A stretch of DNA of 32,300 nt from an uncultured Pelagibacteraceae bacterium. GTDB lineage: Bacteria > Pseudomonadota > Alphaproteobacteria > Pelagibacterales > Pelagibacteraceae. The notes beneath the pieces were generated by a model. The model was not told where the DNA came from. It ran no database searches and saw only the letters and a program-made list of their open reading frames with translations. The stretch lies in the NCBI GenBank assembly GCA_902515965.1, contig CABXWS010000002.1, positions 1 to 32,300 of the forward strand. Reading direction: 5' to 3'. Shown in pieces: positions 7,539 to 15,183 of the stretch. The position numbers and the translations under genes were made by a program. Within the stretch, counting starts at the first letter, position 1, and the number at the start of each line of letters is the position of its first letter.

Positions 7539-10130
7539 ATGAATCTTTCAGAATTATTCGAAAAAAATGGATTTGATTTAGCTGATTTAAAGCAATCCTT
7601 TAAGCTTTTAGATGATATTTCAAATCATATTGTCTGCAATAAAGATGAGGTTATTGCTAAACAACATCAAATCTCAGATAAAATTTTCTTTTTAATAAAA
7701 GGAAAAGCAACATTTACGAAATATTTTGAAACTAAATCAATTACGTTTGCAAAAATTACAAAACCCGCAACACCGTTAGGTATATCTGGATTAAATCAAC
7801 CAAATAGATATATGGGCGAAATTTTTATTGAAGAAGGAACGGAGTATATTTCACTAGATTTAGATGAGTTAAATGATATTGAAAATAATAACAGTGAAGT
7901 TCTATCCCTCTTATATTCAGCAATAACTTTTTTTTCTTTCCAATTACTGGTTTCCTCAAGAAATTTAAACACTTTATATATAGATGACGAAGTTAATGTT
8001 TCGACAGGAATACCATCTGAAAAAAGTATTACCAATGTTCAAAAAATCAAATCGGCTACTTTTTTTTCTACTCTTAATGATAGTGATTTAGAAAAATTTA
8101 TAAAATTGGGCAATATAAAGATGTACCCATCTAACCAATATATAGTTAAAGAAGGAGATATATCTAGTGGTTTAAAAATCTTATTGAGTGGAAAAGTTGA
8201 TGGATTATTTCATAATTTTATTAATGGAAAAATCAGAAGAAATTTTAGAACTTTAACTAGAGCTGGTATAGCTTTAACATTATCTTCTGGTAAAGGAGAG
8301 TTTTTTAATCCATATACAATTAAATCTACTCGAGATACCAAAGTCTTGCATATTTCAAACGAAGCTTTAGCAGATTTAATTATTTCAGACCCACAACTGG
8401 CAACAAAAATTTTTAAGAGACAGTTATGGCAACTTGGAAGATATCAGCAGAGTGCTACTGGCTTAACTAAATACTCAGCTGAAAATGAGTTAGAATTTGT
8501 TAATCTTTTGTTAAAAGACAATACATCTAGAATACCGGCTAACTCAAAATTATATAGTATACCTCACTTATTAAAACACACTCACACTTATTCTTTGGCA
8601 TTTGATATTATTTATGAATTAATAATTAAAGGAAATGATATTGAAAAATCATTATCCAGTCTTATGAAAGATACTCTTAATAATTTAGAAAGAGAGTCTC
8701 GTTTTCATAACCAATTAAATATAATTTACAATAGAGTATCAAATGCTTCTAATCATACTGATAAAACTAAATTAAGAGAGTTGACTAATTCAAATTTTAT
8801 AAAAGCTTTTGATAATGTTAAATATGTTATTAAAGGATGGGATAATTTACCAGATGAGCCTACAAATATTTTTTTTTATAATCATTTGACAGCAATTGAT
8901 CAAAATCAACTCGCTAATGGACACTCCTTTTCAATAGATAGCCATTTCATAAGCTCAAAAATATTATATCCAAAATATAATGAAGGTGGACAACGAATTG
9001 TAAGAACAAGTAGAAATACCGAATTTTGGAGATATAATTATTACGAAAATCTAGATTATATTTTTGTTCATACACCTGAGTCTGATATTTTAACTGAAAG
9101 TGAGAGTGAAAAAAAATTAAGAAAACTTAAGCTTTTTGATCAAGCTCAAAAAGTAATTAATCAAAAACACCCAATTGTAATAGCTCCAGAAGGAACGTCC
9201 GAAACAGAAGATAATAAAACTCAAACATCTCCAGGACCATTTAAATCTGGAGCTTTTGATTTAGCGCTAAGATTAAAACCTAAACCAAAATTAATTCCAA
9301 TCGCACTCGCTAACTTTGATTATCCAATTTCAAAGACTATATATTCTGCCGTTATTAAAGAACCTATCGATATTAGTAAACATGTAAAAGATTTAGACAA
9401 TAATGAGGAAATGAAAAATTTTTTAGATAATTATAGAATTAAATTTAGGAAATACGTAGAAGAAGCTATTGATTTAGCTGAAAATATTGAAGACAACTTA
9501 AATAAATTTGAAAATTTAAAAACTAATATCAATCTCTTAAGTCCCGTAGAGGAGGAGTTTGAACTAGATGTGAGAGAGTTAGAACATAATTTTTTTCACC
9601 AAACAAAATCTAGCAAAAGCATCGTTCTTTATGGGAGTTCTACTTTCAGAATGTGGGATAATCCAAAAAGTGATCTTTCTACAAACAATATTTATAATTT
9701 AGGCTTTGGTGGGTCCACGTTAGTATCCTGTAGAAGATACTTTGATAGACTAGTAGCACCATTAAATCCATCAAACCTTTTTTTTTATGCAGGAGATAAT
9801 GATATTGGTTATGGTATGGATAGTAACGAATTACTGAAAGAATTTTTATTATTTTCATCTCAAGTTGATGAAAAATTACCAAGTGCAAAATGTTATTTTA
9901 TTTCAATTAAACCTAGTCCCTTCAGAAGAGATTTATTAAGTACAATTTTAGATGCTAATTCTAAAATAAAAAACCATTTATCCAAATTAAAAATGTGGGA
10001 TTATATAGACATTTCAACTCCTATGATAAACGCTGGTTATGATAAGTTTTACGATGAAGATCCACTGCATATGAATGAACTTGGATATAGTTTGTTAAGT
10101 AAGCTTGTAAGAGATAAAATTTACAATTAG
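7539..10130 (+). CDS. Three-module protein: cNMP-binding-like domains, PlsC-like acyltransferase and SGNH hydrolase
   Basis: N-terminus: two cNMP-BD-like units (VIAKQHQISDKIFFLIKGKATF; YIVKEGDISSGLKILLSGKVDG). Middle: NHLTAID (HX4D), APEGTSE and LIPIAL acyltransferase motifs. C-terminus: LYGSSTF, NLGFGGST, AGDNDIG and DPLHMNELGY SGNH blocks I, II, III and V. Confidence 0.85.
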   Translation: MNLSELFEKNGFDLADLKQSFKLLDDISNHIVCNKDEVIAKQHQISDKIFFLIKGKATFTKYFETKSITFAKITKPATPLGISGLNQPNRYMGEIFIEEGTEYISLDLDELNDIENNNSEVLSLLYSAITFFSFQLLVSSRNLNTLYIDDEVNVSTGIPSEKSITNVQKIKSATFFSTLNDSDLEKFIKLGNIKMYPSNQYIVKEGDISSGLKILLSGKVDGLFHNFINGKIRRNFRTLTRAGIALTLSSGKGEFFNPYTIKSTRDTKVLHISNEALADLIISDPQLATKIFKRQLWQLGRYQQSATGLTKYSAENELEFVNLLLKDNTSRIPANSKLYSIPHLLKHTHTYSLAFDIIYELIIKGNDIEKSLSSLMKDTLNNLERESRFHNQLNIIYNRVSNASNHTDKTKLRELTNSNFIKAFDNVKYVIKGWDNLPDEPTNIFFYNHLTAIDQNQLANGHSFSIDSHFISSKILYPKYNEGGQRIVRTSRNTEFWRYNYYENLDYIFVHTPESDILTESESEKKLRKLKLFDQAQKVINQKHPIVIAPEGTSETEDNKTQTSPGPFKSGAFDLALRLKPKPKLIPIALANFDYPISKTIYSAVIKEPIDISKHVKDLDNNEEMKNFLDNYRIKFRKYVEEAIDLAENIEDNLNKFENLKTNINLLSPVEEEFELDVRELEHNFFHQTKSSKSIVLYGSSTFRMWDNPKSDLSTNNIYNLGFGGSTLVSCRRYFDRLVAPLNPSNLFFYAGDNDIGYGMDSNELLKEFLLFSSQVDEKLPSAKCYFISIKPSPFRRDLLSTILDANSKIKNHLSKLKMWDYIDISTPMINAGYDKFYDEDPLHMNELGYSLLSKLVRDKIYN

Positions 10131-10140
10131 TATTTTCTTA

Positions 10141-10680
10141 ATGGATTTTAAAAAATATCTATGGAAATGTAGATTATTAATTTTAAGCACTCCAAATTAT
10201 AATCACTCAGAATACAAAAAATCAAAACAATTTTATCAAAGAGATATTATAGGATATCACAAAAGATATATAAAATTAGTAACGAAATTAGATAAATTAA
10301 AAAAATTTAAAGTTTATTTAATAGGATTTGATGGAAAAAAAAAAATTGAATTAAATAAAATATACTCAAAAAAAATTTTCGCAGTAGTTGATAAAATGCC
10401 TATGAATAAATTGATTAAGGATAAAAAGTTTAAGCCTTTAAACCTCTCTCTTTTTTCAGATTACAAACCAGAAACCACCCTAAAGGGATTAGGTTTTAAA
10501 AATAAAGAAAAAGCTTTGCACACTGTTTCAGCAATAAGAAAAAGACCTATTAAATATCAAGTAAATGTTATTGCAACTATGCTTGGCAGGGCTAAAAATC
10601 ATCCAAATAAAACTAAAGATATGAATGATGCTATAATAATTTTTAGTAAATGGATGAAAAATTATAAGAAAAATAAATGA
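10141..10680 (+). CDS. DUF4174-like protein with extra C-terminal domain of unknown function
   Basis: KYLWKCRLLILSTP, RDI, VYLIGFDGKKKIEL and IFAVVDKMPM resemble the DUF4174 pattern; residues 111-179 form a separate basic, helical segment. Confidence 0.6.
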   Translation: MDFKKYLWKCRLLILSTPNYNHSEYKKSKQFYQRDIIGYHKRYIKLVTKLDKLKKFKVYLIGFDGKKKIELNKIYSKKIFAVVDKMPMNKLIKDKKFKPLNLSLFSDYKPETTLKGLGFKNKEKALHTVSAIRKRPIKYQVNVIATMLGRAKNHPNKTKDMNDAIIIFSKWMKNYKKNK

Positions 10681-10874
10681 TTGAATTTTTGTTTAAAGTA
10701 TCACTACTTATTATAGGTATGCTAGTTATAAGATTTGGCATAATTCAAATTAGAAAATATAAAAAGGGCGAAATTAGATCAAAGAATAATATTTTTAGTC
10801 AAATTTCATTTTTAATTTTCTTTGCAGCAATTATAGGGTTGGTTATTTATTCAATTTTAGGCTTACTTGAGTAA
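10677..10874 (+). CDS. Small two-TM membrane protein, unknown function
   Basis: 65 aa with two hydrophobic helices; ATGA overlap with the upstream gene suggests translational coupling. Confidence 0.65.
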   Translation: MIEFLFKVSLLIIGMLVIRFGIIQIRKYKKGEIRSKNNIFSQISFLIFFAAIIGLVIYSILGLLE

Positions 10875-10924
10875 GCTAATTTATCTCATATATTAATTTT
10901 TTAATTCTAATAAAAAAGTCACTT

Positions 10925-12352
10925 ATGAAAAAAATTATCTTGGTATTTTTTAGCATTATATCAATATTCAATTATGCAAATGCTAAAGATTTTTTCTTAA
11001 ATATTACTGATCAAATAGCTGAAAATGAATTTCGATTAAGCTATGGAGTTTCTGTTACAGATGTTAACAACGATAATAAATATGATTTTGTCGTAACTGG
11101 TTTTGGTTTTAAAAATTTGGCTCTTTCTTTTAAAGATGGAAAATTAATAAATATAGCTAACGAAAAAATATTTACCGATGAACAGAGAAGAACAATTGGT
11201 GTAGCCGCATGTGATATCGACCAAGATGGCTATGAGGAAATATATTTTTTAAATACTGATACATATAGTGGATCGAAAATTTACTCTGATCGATTAATAG
11301 ATTTAAATAACAATAAATTTGAGGATTTATTTGAAAGAAAAAATAATTTAAAGGATTTAAATTTAACCGCAGGAAGATCTGTGGTTTGTGTTGATAGAAA
11401 TGGCGATGGTGCTTATGGTATTTATGTTGCAAATTATGGTGGTCCTACTAGATTTTATGAATTAATTGGAAATCAAATTAAAGACCAAGCTAAATTACTA
11501 TCAATTGATAAAATTACTGGAGGAAGAGCTATTGTATCAGGTCATATTCTTTCAGATAGATCTGATATTTTTGCAGCAAATGAGAGAGGAGACAATTTTT
11601 TATATTACAATTCTAAAGGATCTTTCCAAGATGTTGCTGAGGAATATGCGGTTCAAGATAGATTTGAGAACGGTAGAGGCACTGCTTTAAGTGATCTTTT
11701 ATATAGAGGAAGACTAGATATCTTATCTTCCAACTGGGATGGAATGCATAGAGCGTATGTTTTAGATGATGATAAATTTAAAGATATATCAACATCTCCG
11801 TATAACGATCCAACTAAAATAAGAACAGTTATTTCAGCAGACTTTGATAATGATGGATATGATGAGATTTTCATGAATAATATTGGAGAACCAAATAAAC
11901 TTTTCAGAGTTTTAGATGGTGGGAAATTTGAAGAAATTAAAATGGAAAATGGTCTAGAGTCAGTTGGCCTTGGAACGGGTGCAGCTGTTTCAGATGTTGA
12001 TGGAGATGGAATTTTAGAATTACTAGTTTCACATGGTGAATCTGGCTTTCAACCTTTAACTCTATATAAAGCAGACATCAAAAAATTTAATTATTTACGT
12101 ATTAAGCCGCTCAATCAATTTGGAGCTCCTGCAAGAGGGGCAACAGTAACAATGAAATCTAATAAAAGAATTCATTCCAAGACAATAGACTCAGGCTCAG
12201 GATATCTTTGTCAAATGGAACCAGTAGCTCATTATGGAATAAGAAAAGATGAAAAAGACTTTAAAATCCAAATAAAATGGACTGATGGTTCTATGGAAAC
12301 ATATGATATTGATCAATTGAATAAAACTTATGAATTTAGACAAAAATTATAG
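10925..12352 (+). CDS. Secreted FG-GAP/VCBS-repeat protein with C-terminal UnbV/ASPIC domain (CRTAC1-like)
   Basis: Signal peptide MKKIILVFFSIISIFNYANA; repeated DxDxDG-like motifs (DVNNDNKYDF, DIDQDGYEEI, DRNGDGAYGI, DFDNDGYDEI, DVDGDGILEL); C-terminal NQFGAPARGATVTM...VKWTDGS-like ASPIC segment. Confidence 0.88.
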   Translation: MKKIILVFFSIISIFNYANAKDFFLNITDQIAENEFRLSYGVSVTDVNNDNKYDFVVTGFGFKNLALSFKDGKLINIANEKIFTDEQRRTIGVAACDIDQDGYEEIYFLNTDTYSGSKIYSDRLIDLNNNKFEDLFERKNNLKDLNLTAGRSVVCVDRNGDGAYGIYVANYGGPTRFYELIGNQIKDQAKLLSIDKITGGRAIVSGHILSDRSDIFAANERGDNFLYYNSKGSFQDVAEEYAVQDRFENGRGTALSDLLYRGRLDILSSNWDGMHRAYVLDDDKFKDISTSPYNDPTKIRTVISADFDNDGYDEIFMNNIGEPNKLFRVLDGGKFEEIKMENGLESVGLGTGAAVSDVDGDGILELLVSHGESGFQPLTLYKADIKKFNYLRIKPLNQFGAPARGATVTMKSNKRIHSKTIDSGSGYLCQMEPVAHYGIRKDEKDFKIQIKWTDGSMETYDIDQLNKTYEFRQKL

Positions 12353-12410
12353 GACAATACTACTCATCATATTGTATTGAAAAATTATAAACCTTTTGTA
12401 TATCAGACTT

Positions 12411-12554
12411 ATGACTATCTGTTCTTTATCTTTACTAGCCTTATTTGTGTCAGGTATCGTGGTGTATCTTTTCAGAGAACCATCTGAGCAGGAAATAAAA
12501 AAATTCAGTAGCAAAGCCCAAGACCAAAGTGACTGGTCAAATATGGGTTTTTAA
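12411..12554 (+). CDS. Small 47-aa single-TM protein not in the supplied ORF track
   Basis: ATG at 12411: MTICSLSLLALFVSGIVVYLFREPSEQEIKKFSSKAQDQSDWSNMGF*. Clear N-terminal TM helix followed by a soluble acidic/polar tail. Confidence 0.5.
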   Translation: MTICSLSLLALFVSGIVVYLFREPSEQEIKKFSSKAQDQSDWSNMGF

Positions 12555-12565
12555 ATCATTAATTA

Positions 12566-13267
12566 ATGTGCAGACTTAAAAACCTATTTAGTCTTAGTAT
12601 ATTTTTAATTTTTTTTTCAATTTCGTTAAATCACGCAAACTCTCAAGAAAAAAATTACTACCAAGATATTGTAAATGATTGGAATAAAATTTTTCCTGAT
12701 AGGAATAGAAATGCGGCAGGTCCAAAATTTTTTAAATATATAATTGATAAAGATATTTCTTATGAAGATTTTGTAGAATATAATAAATTGTATTGCGCAG
12801 TATCAGGCTCTTTAATAAGTCCAAATTCAGTTCCTGAATATGTTTATTTATCTGAAAATAAAACGGAAAAAAAAATTTGTGGTGAATACTATAGATGCTG
12901 TATTCCATGCTCATGTGATTTAATGAAGTATTCAAAAACAATTAAGATGAAACACCAATTTAAAGGGATAGAAAAAGAATTTTATGTATTCACGATTGAT
13001 AATCCATGTGGAAAATCTGACTTTCCTGAAAGAGTAAACAAAAAATATTTTTGTAATGGTGAAAAATTAGATACAAAACAAGTCTCAGTCATAGATGATA
13101 AATTAGTTATTGGTTTATTACATAATGCCAAAACATGTACACAATATAATGTTAATGCCATAGAGAGACATCAAGTTACTGGAAGATATTGTAATCTTAG
13201 AAACAATACACCATTAGATCAGCTTCAATCAGGTATGGGTGATATATTCATTAAACTTGCAAGATAA
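12566..13267 (+). CDS. Cysteine-rich secreted protein of unknown function
   Basis: N-terminal signal sequence (LFSLSIFLIFFSISLNHANS) and 10 Cys in the mature part, including CGEYYRCCIPCSC. Confidence 0.7.
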   Translation: MCRLKNLFSLSIFLIFFSISLNHANSQEKNYYQDIVNDWNKIFPDRNRNAAGPKFFKYIIDKDISYEDFVEYNKLYCAVSGSLISPNSVPEYVYLSENKTEKKICGEYYRCCIPCSCDLMKYSKTIKMKHQFKGIEKEFYVFTIDNPCGKSDFPERVNKKYFCNGEKLDTKQVSVIDDKLVIGLLHNAKTCTQYNVNAIERHQVTGRYCNLRNNTPLDQLQSGMGDIFIKLAR

Positions 13268-13290
13268 AGTTAAGATTATATATTATATGT

Positions 13291-13560
13291 ATGGTTTTAA
13301 TTAACGAAAAAATAAAACATTTAAGCTGTTCAGACCTTAGAATTTTTTTAAAACAATTAGTCAAAGATAGAATTGAGAAAGAATGGACAGAGGAGTTTAT
13401 AGAAAATATGAATCTTGTAATAATTCCAAGAATGACAATAAAACGTAGATACGAGAACAAAGGTATAGATATGTCTAAGTTGATAGACAATCCCACATAC
13501 TATAAACATGTTAAACAGTGCGTTGACGCGCGTGGCAACCTAGAATTCAAAGATAGATAA
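13291..13560 (+). CDS. Hypothetical protein (89 aa)
   Basis: Uninterrupted ATG ORF between co-directional genes with charged, soluble composition. No family recognised. Confidence 0.5.
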   Translation: MVLINEKIKHLSCSDLRIFLKQLVKDRIEKEWTEEFIENMNLVIIPRMTIKRRYENKGIDMSKLIDNPTYYKHVKQCVDARGNLEFKDR

Positions 13561-13563
13561 TAG

Positions 13564-13576
13564 TTGGCTATGCCAA
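13564..13576. promoter_or_regulatory. Short perfect inverted repeat TTGGC-TAT-GCCAA upstream of the TRAP operon
   Basis: Read directly, 3 nt after the 13560 stop and ~70 nt before the dctP-like ATG. Could be an operator or a weak hairpin. Confidence 0.3.
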
Positions 13577-13646
13577 TTTAATAACTAGATCTAAAACCAT
13601 ATTTTATATAACATATTTGAATAAAAATAACTTAAGAGGGAAAAAT

Positions 13647-14621
13647 ATGAATAAATATTTTAAATTAATCGTTGTTTTATTCTCATCTTTATTTTTAAGT
13701 TTCGCAGCAAATTCAACTGAAGTAAAATTTGGACACGTAGGTAAGCCTGGTTCTTTATTTTCTGCATCTGTTGATCATTTTGCTAAACTTGCAAATGAGA
13801 GATTAGGCAGCAAAGGCAAGGTAACAGTTTTTGGTTCATCGCAACTTGGAAAAGATAAACAAGGTATGCAAAAACTAAAACTAGGAACTGTAAATATGTG
13901 GTTACCATCATCTGTGATGGCATCTATTCACGATGAGTTTGGTGTATTTGATATGCCTTTTATAATCAAAGATAGAAATCACATGAACAAAGTAGAAAGC
14001 CAAGTTTTACCTGGAATGTTTAAAAATTTGGAAGCTAAAACTGGATACAAGGTTATAGCTGTTTGGGAAAATGGTTTCAGACATATAACTAACAATACTA
14101 GACCAATTAATACTCCAGATGATTTAAAAGGAATTAAATTAAGAACTCCAAAATCAAAATGGAGAGTTAAAATGTTCCAATCATATGGTGCAAACCCAAC
14201 TCCAATGTCTTTTTCTGAAGTATTTACTGCTTTGAAAACAGGTACTATGGATGGTCAAGAAAACCCATATGCTCAAATAGCTAGTGCTAAATTTCAAGAA
14301 GTTCAAAAATATTTATCAATCACAGGTCACGTATATACTCCTGCTTATGTAACTGTACATAAAGACCATTGGAGCAAACTACCTGCTGATGTTCAAAGTA
14401 TTCTAGAACAAGCTGCTCAAGACACACAAAAATTTGTGTATGCTGAAGCTGCTAAACTTGAAAAATCTTTATTAGGTGTAATTAAATCTGCAGGAGTGCA
14501 AGTTAATGAAGCTAATAAGGGAGCTTTCATTAGTGCAAGTAAAGGAATATACGATCAATTTGCATCTGAAGTACCAACAGGTGGTGCTCTAGTTGATAAA
14601 GTATCTTCTTTAGCAAACTAA
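13647..14621 (+). CDS. TRAP transporter substrate-binding protein, DctP family (ORF track begins at TTG 13617; ATG 13647 preferred)
   Basis: SD AAGAGGG at 13634-13640, signal peptide MNKYFKLIVVLFSSLFLSFAANS, DctP motifs (GIKLRTPKSKWRVKMFQSYGANPTPMSFSEVFTALKTGTMDGQENP). Confidence 0.93.
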   Translation: MNKYFKLIVVLFSSLFLSFAANSTEVKFGHVGKPGSLFSASVDHFAKLANERLGSKGKVTVFGSSQLGKDKQGMQKLKLGTVNMWLPSSVMASIHDEFGVFDMPFIIKDRNHMNKVESQVLPGMFKNLEAKTGYKVIAVWENGFRHITNNTRPINTPDDLKGIKLRTPKSKWRVKMFQSYGANPTPMSFSEVFTALKTGTMDGQENPYAQIASAKFQEVQKYLSITGHVYTPAYVTVHKDHWSKLPADVQSILEQAAQDTQKFVYAEAAKLEKSLLGVIKSAGVQVNEANKGAFISASKGIYDQFASEVPTGGALVDKVSSLAN

Positions 14622-14641
14622 TTTAAAGCAAAAAAGATTAA

Positions 14642-14666
14642 TCAGGCCCTCATTCAGAGGGCCTGA
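14642..14666 (+). promoter_or_regulatory. Strong intercistronic hairpin between dctP-like and dctQ-like genes
   Basis: TCAGGCCCTC, ATTCA, GAGGGCCTGA: perfect 10-bp GC-rich stem, no following U-tract; ATG of next gene at 14674. Confidence 0.8.
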
Positions 14667-14673
14667 ATATATT

Positions 14674-15183
14674 ATGAAATTACAAAAATTTATAAATATT
14701 TACGAAAAAATTTTAAAACTAATACTGTTTATAATGATGGTAGCATTAGCAGTTACAGTTTTACTTGGTGTTACTTTCCGATTTGCGGGCAGTGCTTTAG
14801 TTTGGTATGACGAAGTTGCTGCAGTCCAACTTGCTTGGATAACATATTATGGTTCAGCTTATGCAGCCTTAAAAGGTTCACATATAAGTGTTCCTAGTAT
14901 TTTTAAAGCCTTTCCATTACCTCTTAGAAAGATTTTCTTTGTAGTATCAAAATTGGTTGTCTACGGTTTTTTATTATTGTTAGCATATTATGGATATTTG
15001 GTACTAACTCTCATCACAGGAGAAACACTAGTAACTTTGGAATGGGTTCCTCAGACATTTGTTCAATCTGTTATTCCAATTGCTTCATGTCTATTCATAT
15101 TATCTGAAAGCTTAAGAATACCTGAAGATTATAAAAATTTAGTTCTTCAAACAACTGGGGAAGAGCAAACAGGAGATATTTAA
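14674..15183 (+). CDS. TRAP transporter small permease, DctQ family
   Basis: Four TM segments with typical DctQ pattern (VTLLGVTFRFAGSALVWYDEVAAVQLAWITYYGSAYAALKGSHISV). Confidence 0.92.
   Translation: MKLQKFINIYEKILKLILFIMMVALAVTVLLGVTFRFAGSALVWYDEVAAVQLAWITYYGSAYAALKGSHISVPSIFKAFPLPLRKIFFVVSKLVVYGFLLLLAYYGYLVLTLITGETLVTLEWVPQTFVQSVIPIASCLFILSESLRIPEDYKNLVLQTTGEEQTGDI

Noticed and set aside
11172-11874. Internal ORFs (11172-11432 -, 11466-11690 +, 11653-11874 -) in the FG-GAP gene
   Set aside because: Alternative frames inside a coherent repeat protein; no independent support.
13251-13496. Minus-strand 81-aa ORF overlapping the 89-aa plus-strand ORF
   Set aside because: The plus-strand ORF is co-directional with its neighbours and has a more soluble, charged composition. 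Neither is proven, and I kept only the plus-strand one.
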